A stretch of 64,000 bases of DNA from Acanthococcus lagerstroemiae (GCA_031841125.1 CM063109.1:22477321-22541320); one strand, 5' to 3'; numbered from the stretch's first letter, positions 1 to 10,120 are shown. Translations and numbers: made by a program. The notes: generated by a model not told the origin, from the letters alone.

Positions 1-1640
1 ATATTAGGGTTATTCTTTAAAAATGATGATATTTCGGGTATGTTTTTTCATGGAGGAAAGTAGAGGATATTTGATCTTTTTTTGATGGGAATCGTTAAAA
101 GGCGTTATGTATAATATATTGGTAAGATTGGGTCGACAGTGTGGGGATTCTGTATTTTGGCATGGCAGTCAAAATGATAAATGCCATTCCAAAGGATACA
201 TGAAAAAGTCCATGCCGAAAGCCAATAGCGAACAAAAGTGTTCTTCCGTCGATTAGTAGATTCCAAAACAAAAAATTATACGGAGAGTTGCTTAAGGCAT
301 ACTAACCCATTAATTAGATGTAATTATTTTTCGATGATGAACGTCTATCGTTGCATAAAGATGACCATGCCGAAAGACACTTTTTTTTAACTCTTAATTT
401 TAGACAATAATACACGCGAATGCACGAGTCTTGTCACAAAAAAAACCGGGATTTGATATGCGGAACGTGTTGTTCTGATAAGAATATACAATTTGACCAT
501 TAATTACGACGAAAAAATATTGAAACTGCTGTTCTGTGATTGGTTGAAAAAGGGCCATGCCGATGGACAAAAAATTGAGGGACAATTTTCAAAGCTGGCC
601 AACCTGTGAAGATGCGATTTCAATGTTACCTTGTGATTCTTTCATCCATTTAAAGTAGCACTACGTCTCAGTTTGTTCTAATGAAAATTTAGAAAATTCG
701 TTCCTAAGGAGAATGTACAAACGTCACAAGGAAGGGGCGATGCCAGAACGTGCGCTTATTTCGTATTTTTAACGAATTAGTTGTCATTTGGCAGAATTTT
801 GTTAATGACTAGTTTTTCCTCACTTAAAAAATTTTACGAGGTCAATGACATCCCTGGCAATGTTTTATAATACACGATTTGATTAATGAAAGTTATTTCA
901 ATTCAAAATATTATTTCAAAAGGCTACCACACCTGTAATTACGAGTAAATTGAATTTCAACTTCAAAGATGATCCGCCTCCTCCGGGATTTTTTTTTTTT
1001 TTCATATTGAGAAGCCTTCTGAAAGTCGTTTTCGAATTGGCAAGAACATCGAAGATTTACTAATTAATAATAATAATTTTCCATTTCTTCTTTAAATAGG
1101 ATTGCAAATTTTCTTTTGCGTATCTCAATGAAAATGAAATGCCCTTTTAGGAACCGCGAAAAAAAAAACTTTATATCAAACCGATAGTACGTTTTAATTT
1201 TGTTTTTTCTCAACTTCCAACTCATCAATCGAAGTAATAATGGAACGGTAATTGCGTCGAAACAATGATAGTCAGTGATCTTACACTGAAATTCGTATCT
1301 GATGTAGTACAGAGCTGAAGGTAAGATTGAATTTGTTGCTGTCTTAAGATCAGTTACTTTGACAACCACTTACTAGCAGATTTTCTGGGTCAAAAATTAA
1401 GAAATGGCTGGCTGGAATAGTGAATACTGTCGGATTTTCTAATTTATGCAGACTAGGATTCTGCTCGGTCTCCCCACTACCATTATGTTCAGTTTATATT
1501 AAAAATTTAGCCTTCGTTTCTATCCCACGGAAAGATCTGCCGGGCAGGTTGCCTGTTTAAAATCACGGAAGTAGAGCAGTGATCTCCAGATGCAGTTGAG
1601 CAGAGAAACAGTCACCGAGAGGTACGCAGATAGAAAGAAA
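1..1640. other. AT-rich intergenic, no gene
   Basis: I see no convincing coding sequence here. Only short open frames occur, none with a recognisable motif, and several do not start with ATG. The first 750 bases hold four loosely related copies of a CATGCCGAAAG-like word (near 210, 365, 555 and 738). The segment 1541-1640 leads into the large inverted repeat that follows. Confidence 0.6.
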
Positions 1641-2348
1641 ATATCTTATCAGTCATGAAAGAGACGGTAGCTTGTCAATTTTTTGAGTTTTTCCTTTGTG
1701 TCTTATCAAAAATAAATAGACAAGTCTCGGCCAGGTTGGCTGGCTGGATAGTCTGGCAGGCAACGGAAATTGGCAGACTCTGGCTTCCGATTCGCAACAC
1801 TCCTTGTATCAGCCGTAGAGCATTACGTTCCTTGTATTAGCCTTCGAGTACTACGCTCCGCTAGTGCATCAGTTTGCAGACGCGTCTGCAACCACGGGAA
1901 AGCATTTTCATGTCTTTCCGCTCCTCGGATTTCGCCGACATGAGAATGTCCGACGGTCGCTTCCCGTTTTATTTTTTTGGCGGTACGCTCATTGCTCGTC
2001 GACATTCCCATGTCGGCGGAATCCGAGGAGCAGAAAGACATGAAAATGCTCTCCCGTGGTTACAGACGAGTCTGCAAACTGATGCACTAACGGAGCGTAG
2101 TACTCGAAGGCTGATGCAAGGAGCGTTGCAAGTCGGAAGCCAGGGTCAACCGGAGTCAGGCAGTCAGTCAGAGTCAGCCAGAGTCAACCAGAGTTAGTCA
2201 GAGGTAGCCAGAGTTAGCCAGTTTCCGTTGCCTGCCAGACTATCCAGCCAGCCAACCTAGCGGAGACTTATCTATATATTTTTGATAAGACAAAGGGAAA
2301 ATTCAAAAAATTAACAAGCTAACGTCTCCTTCATTACTGATAAGATAT
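1641..2348. mobile_element. Foldback (long inverted repeat) element, ~0.7 kb
   Basis: Two arms of about 300-350 bp are inverted copies of each other. The left arm (about 1641-1950) begins ATATCTTATCAGT. The right arm (about 2001-2348) ends ACTGATAAGATAT. A ~50-bp centre (about 1951-2000) separates them. Blocks that pair include the 'TTGGCTGGCTGGATAG' region, the 'CTTCCGATTCGCAAC' region and 'TCCTCGGATTTCGCCGACAT' against its complement at 2011-2030. The arms are not equal: the left arm carries a ~28-bp duplication at about 1801-1856 and the right arm carries about 60 extra bases of GTCAGAGTCAGCCA-type simple repeat (about 2150-2215). No transposase is encoded and no clear target duplication was seen. 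The architecture matches Foldback-like or long-TIR MITE elements. The open frames in the arms are by-products of the repeat. Confidence 0.75.
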
Positions 2349-2390
2349 AATGACAGATACGAGACTTGTCGACAAGACATAAAGAAGAAA

Positions 2391-2470
2391 CAGCGTCGAA
2401 AAGTACTCAAGAATCACCTCCTTAAATGCGTTATGATAACAAAAAATTTCGTTTTGTTTAGTAGTGTTAT
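2391..2470. repeat. Dispersed repeat D1, copy 1
   Basis: About 80 bases starting CAGCGTCGAAAAGTACTC, continuing through 'AGAATCACCTC' and 'AATGCGTT' and ending near 'TAGTAGTGTTATAA', resemble 4956-5032 in the same orientation. It lies just outside the foldback element. Function unknown. It is probably a remnant of an older transposon that both loci share. Confidence 0.55.
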
Positions 2471-2500
2471 AAGCCAGATGCACAACATATGGACTGAATA

Positions 2501-2688
2501 CTTTGTTGCTTTATAGCGTCTTCAGTAATTTGTACATAACTCATATTTTAGATCTTAATTTATTATTACTACTGTTAAGGTTATATGTAGATTTTGCCTG
2601 TCTACTATACTGAAGGCACTATAAAGCAGCAAAGTGTTATTAGTGATTTAGTGCCTTCAATTTCACAGATAGGCAAAATTTGTATATG
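2501..2688. repeat. Nested short inverted repeats
   Basis: CTTTGTTGCTTTATAG (2501-2527) pairs with 2608-2634 (24 of 27 positions by eye). In addition, 2580-2619, containing ATTTTGCCTGTCTA and GAAGGCAC, pairs with 2651-2688, containing GTGCCTTCAA and ATAGGCAAAAT. The middle segment is therefore shared by two competing stems. No coding capacity. This could be a small MITE or two overlapping ones. Confidence 0.55.
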
Positions 2689-3757
2689 AACTAATTTAGA
2701 TTTCGCAATGAATACTATTAAAACGATTATGTAAAAATTTTTCATAGCCTGCATTTTCAAGGCGCTGCGTAACATTCAATTTTCAGCCCTATAATACATA
2801 ACCTCAAGGACAAATCTCCTAGGGAAAACTTACAAACTAAAAAAAGATTTTTAACATTTTTTTTTTCACCAAAGGCAACTTTTTAACTAGGTCGCTTTCA
2901 AAAATGCGAAAATTGTTTTCAGCCTATGTGCGACATATTTACTCTTGTTTTATAACACTTTTCTTTCTGTATCTCTGTGTTCGGCATATAATCACTGTAT
3001 TTTCTACGCTAAAATACCTAATAAAGCATAAAATAAATAAATAAAAAAATTGATACTGTCAACCCCTCTGCCCCCACTCCAGGTCGGCCTTTGCGTAACT
3101 GCCAAAATTATATTCCTGATTTCACCAGATACTTTATTCAATTTTTATTTGAATTTAAAATCGTTTCCTGAAAAAACCCTTCGACAGTGTTCAGCGATAC
3201 AGACCACCACTCTGTAAATCTTCATGTACACAACATTCTCTCTGCAGTAAAACCAACTGGGCAGGATTTCAGTTAAATGAATTAGTTTTTAATTTCCTGC
3301 TACAAGTATCCATTCGTAATAATAGGAAATGAAAATATCAATCATCGATTGGAAGTTTCAAGGAAATGAAAACATGATACAAAATGAGTACACCAGAGGT
3401 GAGAAAACAAGGCTTTGTAGACTGAGCATTGGAAAATGTTGCGTCGCATTTGTCAACCTGACACTATGATGCTTGCAAAGATTTCTGATACCATCAGACA
3501 CCAAGTATGCATGGTCAGCTGTCAGTATGTTTGTATTTCTGGCTTTTTACCTTATAACGTCACAACCATTTTTGAAATAGTAGAAACATTTTCGAGTTTT
3601 TATCCCTGCGGTAACAACTTGACAACGTCACTTCGCAGTTCGAACTCACAGTACCCTGGCATATAAAAACCATGTATAGAGTTGACTGGCATCACACTTT
3701 TCCCGAGATCTCAGCTTAAGCTACATTTTTAAAACTCAGTCTCATTTTACCGCGTCT
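2689..3757. other. Intergenic, no gene seen
   Basis: AT-rich sequence with short unremarkable open frames only. The 76-codon plus-strand frame at 3436-3666 has no recognisable domain. Nothing else was identified. Confidence 0.5.
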
Positions 3758-4069
3758 CTACGAATGATGGCTGATGCTCACACACGCACTATACACATAT
3801 AGCGTTATCGAAAAATGTTTTACTCGAAATTGGAGCTCGACTTTGGCACTATCGATTTGTTCAGGTCTTTCGTCGTTTTCGTTGGAATCACGTGCGATTC
3901 CACCGATAATACGCCAATATTTGCTATAGGTTTTAAGTACGCGATCTGTTGTGATTATCTCAGTCGCCATGTCCACGATTGGTTGGTCATCAATCAAGCG
4001 CGTTTCGGGGTAAGTCTTATCGGCTGTACAAATAGGAAGCCTGCAGGTGACGATAAACGTTACCTTCAT
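3758..4069 (-). CDS. Candidate small ORF or terminal exon, unknown function
   Basis: A 103-codon minus-strand frame that starts with a true ATG (complement of CAT at 4067-4069) and ends in a stop. The N-terminus (MKVTFIVTCRLPICTA) is mildly hydrophobic and could be a weak signal peptide. The rest is mixed charged sequence (for example 'ARDSNENDERPEQIDS') that reads more like protein than its neighbours. A splice-acceptor-like TTGTACAG lies inside, so the frame may instead be a last exon beginning about 4025. The ATG context is weak (T at -3). No domain was recognised and no companion exon was found. It could be chance. Confidence 0.2.
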   Translation of the reverse strand: MKVTFIVTCRLPICTADKTYPETRLIDDQPIVDMATEIITTDRVLKTYSKYWRIIGGIARDSNENDERPEQIDSAKVELQFRVKHFSITLYVYSACVSISHHS

Positions 4070-4395
4070 TTAAAACCACACATCGGTTTCGGCTATTTAT
4101 AGAACAGCCGCTGTCTTTGAAAAGATCGATCACATTGTCTGCATGTCTGAATGCTATTTGGAAAGCATTAATGTTTTGTGCTGACAAAGTGAATACGGAA
4201 ATAGAAAGATAATACAAGAAGAGCCAGGAACGCCGACAGAATTTTTCTGGTGGTGGCGGGGGGAACTCCAGATCTCAGTGGGAACAACTTATTAGCCCCT
4301 CTGACAGTGCCTATAGCAGAAGCTGGTTAGTTTGAGCCGTTGTTTTGGGATTCATATTTTATTTAATATACCTTTTTGCGCCCGATCCGATGATA
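4070..4395. other. Intergenic, nothing identified
   Basis: Short frames only. There is a G-rich stretch at 4249-4262. I see no gene or repeat that I can define. Confidence 0.4.
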
Positions 4396-4565
4396 CAGAG
4401 CCATATACACGGGTGGGGTTAGGGGTCTGGACCCCCTGGGTATGGCTGTGCGCTTAAAAATTCAGGAAATGCGGATCTCAGAAACATTAGAAAATCAATT
4501 TAGTTTAAAATGCCCCATATGTTAGGTCAATCCCCCCTCTCGCCATACTCCTGAATACGGCACTG
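4396..4565. mobile_element. hAT-type MITE, 170 bp
   Basis: The ends are imperfect inverted repeats: CAGAGCCATATACACGGG on the left, and the complement of the right end reads CAGTGCCGTATTCAGGAG. Both continue into G-runs. Flanking 8-mers CGATGATA (4388-4395) and CGATGGCA (4566-4573) agree at 6 of 8 positions, the spacing expected for an old hAT target-site duplication. The CAG-N terminus and 8-bp duplication are typical of hAT. No transposase is present, so the element depends on an autonomous hAT elsewhere. Confidence 0.6.
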
Positions 4566-4955
4566 CGATGGCACCACTGATTTTCCGCTAAAATGACGTC
4601 ATCCCACCAAAATAGAATTGAAACAAGTAACTTCGCTACTCGAAGAGGGTCGGCCGTTTTTCTCTATCACGTCTAGTTTTTCTGATCAAAACTATAAAAA
4701 ATTCAACTAAATGTGTTCAAACAGAGGTTTAGGAACTTAATGCGGTCGTACTGATTCGTGTTTTTGTGTGTTGAGGTTGTGTGTAGTGGTGTGTATTTCG
4801 TCAGTTTGTTTTCTGTTATAGTGGTCTGATAACACTGATAATATTCAGTCAGTGGTACGCTTATTCCATTGCAAAATCAAAATGGAAACGAATTTCAGTC
4901 GTTCAGAACTCCAAGTTGTGACGTGATAGAGAAAAATGGGTCGCAGTATCGTGTT
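4566..4955. other. Intergenic, nothing identified
   Basis: I see no gene and no repeat I can define between the two MITEs in this stretch. Confidence 0.4.
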
Positions 4956-5032
4956 CAGCGTTAAAAAGTACCTCAGAATCACCTCTCGAAATGCGTTGTG
5001 CGAAAGAGTTGTTCAGTAGTGTAATAATTTCT
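4956..5032. repeat. Dispersed repeat D1, copy 2
   Basis: Starts CAGCGTTAAAAAGTACCTC and aligns by eye with 2391-2470, through 'AGAATCACCTC', 'AATGCGTT' and 'AGTAGTGTAATAA'. Same orientation as copy 1, about 2.56 kb away. It ends shortly before a hAT MITE. Confidence 0.55.
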
Positions 5033-5058
5033 TGAAATGCAATACGTATATCTAAGCT

Positions 5059-5307
5059 CAGTGGCGTAGCCAGGATTTTTCCAAGGAGGGGGATCAGCAA
5101 AATTTTAGGCGGGGAGGGGGGGGGGTACACCTAACATGAATTGTATGTTTTTACATTGACGTATTAGTATGTTGTGCTTTTCAACTTCAGTTATATATCT
5201 GAATTTAAATTTCATTTCGCGCATTCACTGTGATATTGTCGGCATATAAAAAAATTCTCATTTCAAGGGGGATTCATCCCCCTAATCCCCCCTTGGCTAC
5301 GCCACTG
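5059..5307. mobile_element. hAT-type MITE, 249 bp
   Basis: Left end CAGTGGCGTAGCCAGGATTT and right end CCTTGGCTACGCCACTG are inverted copies. Flanking 8-mers TCTAAGCT (5051-5058) and TCTAAGCC (5308-5315) differ at one position, so the insertion is well bounded and hAT-like. The interior is AT-rich with G/C-runs next to the termini and has no coding capacity. The frame predicted across the left end on the minus strand is an artefact. Confidence 0.85.
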
Positions 5308-5405
5308 TCTAAGCCTCCGTCCCCTTCCACAATACTCCTGGATGGCCTGTTACAGATCATGTGACTCTGCGAAAATTAGTTCTTCATCTCCAAACGGGCG
5401 GTTCC

Positions 5406-5524
5406 AAGTTTAGTCCCGTTGACCTTTTTTCAACTGAGTTTAGTCCCACGTTAAAAGCCACCGAGTTTAGTCCGAAGCTATATATATCCGAGTTTAGTCC
5501 GCAATGATGTCCGAGTTTAGCCCC
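5406..5524. repeat. Array of five GAGTTTAGTCC motifs
   Basis: The 11-mer (G/A)AGTTTAG(T/C)CC occurs at about 5406, 5436, 5463, 5490 and 5513, at spacings of about 30, 27, 27 and 23 bp. Two inverted copies (GGACTAAATTC) lie at 6540-6550 and 6572-6582, inside the Mutator-like transposase scrap. Repeated, regularly spaced short words facing inverted copies look like subterminal transposase-binding sites of one element about 1.2 kb long. This is an inference. Confidence 0.5.
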
Positions 5525-6057
5525 TCACAGTGCCTGTTAGCGTTTTCCAGAAGACACCACGAGGAGGTCGGCTTACCCAGTCTTCCAAAAATAGAATTTT
5601 GTAGGGAACGTCACATCAGCTGTTGCACTGTCATGTAAGAATAGGAAATTATGTACAGAGAGATATGCAAGTATTAGAATACCGACCTTCAGGCACCAGA
5701 GCTACTTTTCGTATTTTCAGCGTAGAGAGTGTTCCTAGTCATTTGCGATCATTCTCTTTGAAGAACGTTGTGGCACCAATTTTTGGTGCCTTAACGTAAT
5801 TGTTGGTGCCACAATACCGTTCAACTGTATAATTTGATGCCACAATGACTAGAAGTAAATCGGAAGAGCATTTTCATGTCTAGTATCTATTTAACTTTTC
5901 TGCGCCCTACGCAACTACATTCTGCAGCCGTGTTGTTGCTGCGCAACTGCAGTCTGTAGCTTTGTTGTCAATTCCATGGAAATTTTTAATACTAAAGATC
6001 ACGCTGAGGATGGTTGGAAGAAGTACGATACATATGCTTACGTTTGCATGGCCCTGC
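5525..6057. other. Intergenic within a possible element
   Basis: No gene. It contains a short run with internal similarity ('TGGCACCAA', 'TGGTGCC', 'GATGCCACAA' near 5770-5850) and a 14-bp word shared with the foldback element (GAGCATTTTCATGTCT near 5868). Otherwise nothing was identified. Confidence 0.4.
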
Positions 6058-6380
6058 GGGGTCAGTTAGGTCAGTCAGTCAGTTACTCGGTCAGTCAGTG
6101 CAGTCGGAAACGTGACACGCAAAATGTAACGTTTTTTCCTTTTGGGTGCCGAAGTAAAGACATGAACATGTCAATAAGAAAAAAGTCTGTCAGTCAGCCA
6201 GTCAGCCAGCCAGTAACGCTATTTTCGTCACGCTCCAGAGAAACGCTTTTTTCCGTTGTCAGTCAGCCTAGCCAGCCCATAATGCGATTTTCGTAACGCT
6301 ATTTTCGTCGTCACGTCCCAAAGTAACGCTTTTTTTCGTTGTGTGCCAAGTAAAGACATAAAAATGTCAAAAAGAAAGCA
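6058..6380. repeat. GTCAGTCA-type simple repeat and ~196-bp direct duplication
   Basis: GTCAGTCAG and CAGCCAGTCAGCC runs occur at about 6058-6105, 6187-6213 and 6258-6277. About 6126-6182 ('TAACGTTTTTTCCTTTTGGG', 'AAGTAAAGACATGAACATG') is repeated at about 6322-6380 ('TAACGCTTTTTTTCGTTGTG', 'AAGTAAAGACATAAAAATG'). The same GTCAGTC/CAGCCAG flavour is present in the right arm of the foldback element at about 2150-2215, which suggests a shared ancestry of the two loci. Confidence 0.5.
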
Positions 6381-6624
6381 ACTGAACTTCGAGAAGGACG
6401 TGAAGCAATTTGAAAATGTTGGGATGGGCAGAATAAAACATTCCATTCAATTTCGAATGGAATGATTCGCACGCATTTGTAGTTCTAGTTATAATCGCGC
6501 TGTGCTCTGCTTGCTCGGACTGATCTCGACCACATGCGTGGACTAAATTCGGCTGCGACATTACCCTTCCGGGACTAAATTCATATACAGCCCCCCAAAC
6601 CACCGTGCACTTGAATGAAAACAT
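6367..6624 (-). pseudogene. Mutator-like (MULE) transposase C-terminal fragment
   Basis: The minus-strand translation contains TRTTNACESFHSKLNGMF, then SAHPNIFKLLHVLLEVQ. This spacing of TN-ESFH-LN, then HPNI and a hydrophobic helix, is the pattern seen after the catalytic region in MULE-type transposases of insects (N-ES/AFH..LN...HP.I..F...L). Only about 60 residues of that region are present. The DDE catalytic part, any zinc finger and any start are absent. The upstream part of the frame overlaps the inverted GGACTAAATTC words. It is a dead relic. The family call rests on pattern memory, not on a search. Confidence 0.5.
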
Positions 6625-7250
6625 CTATCACCGAAGCCCGCTGTAAAAACGAATCAAAAGCTCAACTGACGCACCCATCTCTGCGACTGCTAATTTCATC
6701 CTGCTATCGCAAATTAACTGTTCTCGCGTCATCTGCCCGCTGAAAGGCCAATACTTCGCTGTTGCACTCGCGTTAACAACCACAGGCCAGCGGCCCTTCG
6801 CTGTTCGGGTTATATGGAAACGTGACCCGGCCGAAATAAACTGAAATAGCTGAAGCCGAAGCTTAAGTACTTACGGTTTTCCTGAACTCGTGCGGAATGC
6901 CTCCCGAAAGCCTGGCCACCATTTTCATTGCGCCGTGCCACTGTTGAAAGCCACTCTCGCCGGCGCTCGGTTTCATGCTGAATTGAATTTTCGTGTCCTC
7001 GCCTACAGAAATGGCAGAGAAAAAACCGCTGTTTTAGTTCTTGTATGTACTGCACCACAGCATCAATTATGTAGACTTCACAAAAGATCTCGTGTTACGA
7101 ATTCCTGCCAACTTGGTGGTGGGGATAAAACCCCCATTTGATCCAATTCGTCTAGTAATTTCGTACACATTTGACCAGTGATCGAGATCGAAACCGCGAG
7201 TTAAGATTAAGGATTCGCCGTGACCTTCTTCCTCTGGTCTGATCCTTTCG
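6625..7250. other. Intergenic, nothing identified
   Basis: Overlapping frames of 75-85 codons on both strands lack recognisable motifs. I see nothing that I can assign. Confidence 0.4.
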
Positions 7251-7330
7251 GCCCCTTTTGGCGGATCCAGGGGCATTAGAAATATGGTATCCACCCTTCT
7301 TAGATAAATTACTCTAAATTCAAGATTGTA
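7251..7330. repeat. Dispersed repeat D2, copy 1
   Basis: GCCCCTTTTGGCGGATCCAG, then GGGGCATTAGAAATATGGTATC and ACTCTAAATT, are found again at 28420-28498 with about 85% identity by eye. Read on the minus strand, both copies give a conserved DTIFL-PLD-PKGAE peptide, so the repeat may derive from a transposon coding region, but the family was not recognised. Confidence 0.6.
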
Positions 7331-7750
7331 ATGGCGGCGCTCCGCCGGGACCCGGATAGAAATAGAAACAGGCTATCTATCCTGAGAATACCAATGGAAA
7401 TCTCAGGCAGATAAGGTACAGTGGCGTCCAAAGCACCAGTTACGAGAACCTATTGATGATGATGATGTGGTTATCAGTCTTAGGACCGGTTTGGTGCAGC
7501 AGTATATTTTTCCCTATCTTGTGCGAGTTCCTTCATTTTCAATTAACTCTGACATTTGGCATCCTCGATGATCTGTTAATCATACTGGAATCATTGCCGG
7601 ACCACCCAATTCTTTCCTTTCATCCCCATTTTTGCAGCAGCGATATTATTCCTGGGTGCCTCAAGTTATGCCGGTATTAGTTTATCTCTCTTTCTCTTCA
7701 GACAATTCCAAATTATCAAAAATCGGTTCTTATAAGAGAGGAATGAAATC

Positions 7751-7951
7751 AAAAAGGGGTGGGTAAAACACTTCAATAAGCTTCTGAATCAGAGTAGGCC
7801 AGCAGACGTTGGCTCGTCATCCAGAATTTCACAGTACCCTGCTATGGAACAGCCTGATAGCCTACCAAGAAGGACTCAAAATAGCATCTCGGCCAATGGA
7901 AAGGCCCACGGTATAGATGGAATTGCCGCTCAGTTGCTAAAGCCTGGTTGA
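7751..7951 (+). pseudogene. RTE/CR1-type LINE, start of reverse transcriptase (fragment)
   Basis: In frame from 7751 the translation reads KKGWVKHFNKLLNQ near its start and NGKAHGIDGIAAQLLKPG before a TGA at 7949-7951. W-HF-LLN followed by a GKA-G-DGI-AELLK block is the hallmark of the fingers region at the beginning of RTE/CR1-type non-LTR reverse transcriptases. Normally this precedes about 400 residues of RT. Here the palm motifs are missing, and the next LINE-like block follows directly at 7955, so most of the RT has been deleted. Dead copy. Confidence 0.65.
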
Positions 7952-7954
7952 CCC

Positions 7955-8173
7955 TTGATTGACCATCGATGGGAAGCAAAAAAAAAGTTGTTTGTAGAAT
8001 CTACAAATGAAGTTACTCTCTTTGGAGAACTAGCTCATGGAAGAAGGAGTCTAGGTGAGAAAAATAAAAAATACAAAGATCAAATGAAGGCGTTGAAAGC
8101 AAATCTAGGATGCGAAGATGGTTTGCGTCACGTTAAGGAATTTTCAGTTTCAAAAGTGATTAAATCAAGGTAG
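7955..8173 (+). pseudogene. LINE ORF2 C-terminal tail (fragment)
   Basis: A 72-codon frame containing LFGELAHGRRSLGEKNKKYK and then DQMKALKANLGC. This matches the tail of CR1/L2/RTE-type LINE proteins (ELA-GKR--G---RYKD-LK--LK-C). The final helical segment follows. It lies 3 bases after the stop of the fingers fragment and on the same strand, so both probably belong to one internally deleted LINE. The frame at 8183-8443 directly downstream is basic (EIKKKRREREEK) but was not recognised. Confidence 0.55.
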
Positions 8174-8927
8174 ACATTAGTTGTGCGGCTATTGCTGGGT
8201 TTGTACGTAAATAGTTTAGTCGGGGCCGCAGTAAAAGCATGCGAAATAAAAAAAAAGAGACGAGAGCGTGAAGAAAAAGCAGAATTTTATGCGAGAACTG
8301 AAATGTACAAAACTGTGATAGAGCCGAAATCGATCTGTCTACAACTAAAAAGAATGATGGTCCAGCTTGGTTATCGAAGGAAGGATGAAAAAGGGGGACT
8401 AAAAAGGAAAGGTCAATGGGTAAGAAGGAGAATATGGTATTGAAAAGGTCACCCACCGGATGAAGGTATAGAAATACAGGAGATAAAAGTGTTTGCATCG
8501 AGCAACACAGGACGTGGTCAGACCGGATGACTAGACGACATATATACAAAATATATGTGGCCTGGAATCATGAAATGTACCTCTTGTGCAAAAACAGGTT
8601 TTTGAGATAAACGAGTGTGAAGATGGGATGGTAGTAGTAGTGCGCACAGATGTACATAGCGTATACATCTGTGGTGGTGCGTTTACGCGTTGCTATGACA
8701 AACGCGTTTCAAATTCTTGTTCTCTGTCATTCCCATAGGTCCGTTTCACACAACGGCATGTAAACGGATGTTTTTAAAATTTTTGACGTAATTTTTAAAT
8801 GCAATTTGGAGGAAACGAATGAAGATAGGACGCTGCGATTTGTTTTATTCGAAAGAGCATAATTTTTTAGGGTTGGCTATTAGAAGCCGAGCCTATTGCA
8901 ATCGGAATTTTATTTCTTTTTTCAGTG
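8174..8927. other. Intergenic with a 10-bp-stem hairpin
   Basis: No recognised gene. A short palindrome CACAGATGTA/TACATCTGTG (8645-8654 and 8663-8672) is followed by a second pair of inverted words around ACGCGT (8684-8710). The 129-codon minus-strand frame at 8160-8549 is antisense to a basic plus-strand frame and carries no motif. Confidence 0.4.
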
Positions 8928-9080
8928 TGAGTTGAGTCACAGGGATTAGTTGATGAACTCATTATCATATCCCTGTCAGAATAAGCTATTTCAGAGTGCG
9001 AGTTAAGTCACAGTCAGTTCAGTAAAAGAGAGCGCGCTGAACTTGACCAGTTGATGAAACCATTATCATATCACTATCTT
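8928..9080. repeat. Imperfect local direct repeat
   Basis: GTGAGTTGAGTCACAG (about 8928) and GTGCGAGTTAAGTCACAG (about 8996) are followed by AGTTGATGAACTCATTATCA (about 8948) and AGTTGATGAAACCATTATCA (about 9049). The second unit has an extra ~35-bp insert with GTTCAG words. Confidence 0.55.
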
Positions 9081-9710
9081 GATTTTATTAATTATTACTA
9101 TGTACGGTTTTCGAGCGTTATCTTCAATGTACAAGACCAAAGAGATGAAATAATGAAAATTAAAACTAATGATTTTGATTTCATTTTCCTCGCTTATTGC
9201 TTTTGTTATTCTTGTCTATTAAGTACTATACTGTGCCACTAAAAGGATTATGAAAACTGAAAAAGAAACCATTCAAAAGATTTAGAAGAGGTAAGTAAGC
9301 TGTTTGCTAATGTTTAAAATGGGTTTATAGTTTGATAAGTGTACAATTCCTTTGAATCAAGCCAAGCAGAATATGTCTTGTAGAAAATTTGTCTTATTTC
9401 TTAATGCAATATCGATGTTGCATATCGGAGTGTAAAAGATACTTATAAGTAAATTTTCCAAGGAATAATGCAATTCGAATTATAAAAGTATTAATGGTAA
9501 TTTTGGTATTCTGTTTCAGGTTGCGAGCAGTGAAACTTCTACTATGCCAATATAATAGAGTAAAATCTGTAATTTGTTGCCAATGATTACAAATCGGTTG
9601 ATAATTGATTATTGATGATTATTCTGTTTCTCGTTACTCAGTAGTAATTTTCTATTTGTAGTCAATTGCATGTACATAAGGGACTAAGTTAAATTGTACA
9701 GTGTATAAAA
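9081..9710. other. AT-rich intergenic, nothing identified
   Basis: Short frames only. No gene or definable repeat. Confidence 0.4.
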
Positions 9711-9852
9711 GAATGGATTGTATGTGTAAGTTGCGGAGATTATCTTTTGATAGTTCTACTATAGGTATGTCAATGCTGAGTTACAAAGTTATGACAAATT
9801 TCGCATGTTTTCAAAACTGCATGCCCGTTAACAAATTTTGATAGTATGTATT
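9711..9852. repeat. Dispersed repeat D3, copy 1 (uninterrupted)
   Basis: Shares GGATTGTATGTGTAAGTTGC, then AGATTAT, GTCAATGCTGAGTTACAAAG and CTGCATGCCCGTTA with 10121-10445. It is the intact reference for the copy below, which was split by a MITE. Confidence 0.6.
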
Positions 9853-10120
9853 AGTGATAATTTTGGAGCGTTGCAAAAGCAAACGTTAGTGCCATTTCAA
9901 ACTTTGTTCTAGGAGGGTGATGGCTGACGAGTTCCGTCGAAATGCGTTCTCTGTAACAACCGAGTTCGAATTCTGTGTATTAAATTGAATGAATTAAACA
10001 GTATTGGTTTTGGTATGAGTATAAATATTTGTGGAATTCTACAATTTTTCAACTAGAGCACGGATCACCTCATCTGTCATCTTTTTAATAAAAATAATTT
10101 ATTGTAAATAAATGATCTAC

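Noticed and set aside
1823..2197. Frames of 72 and 107 codons on opposite strands
   Set aside because: Both come from the inverted arms of the foldback element and mirror each other.
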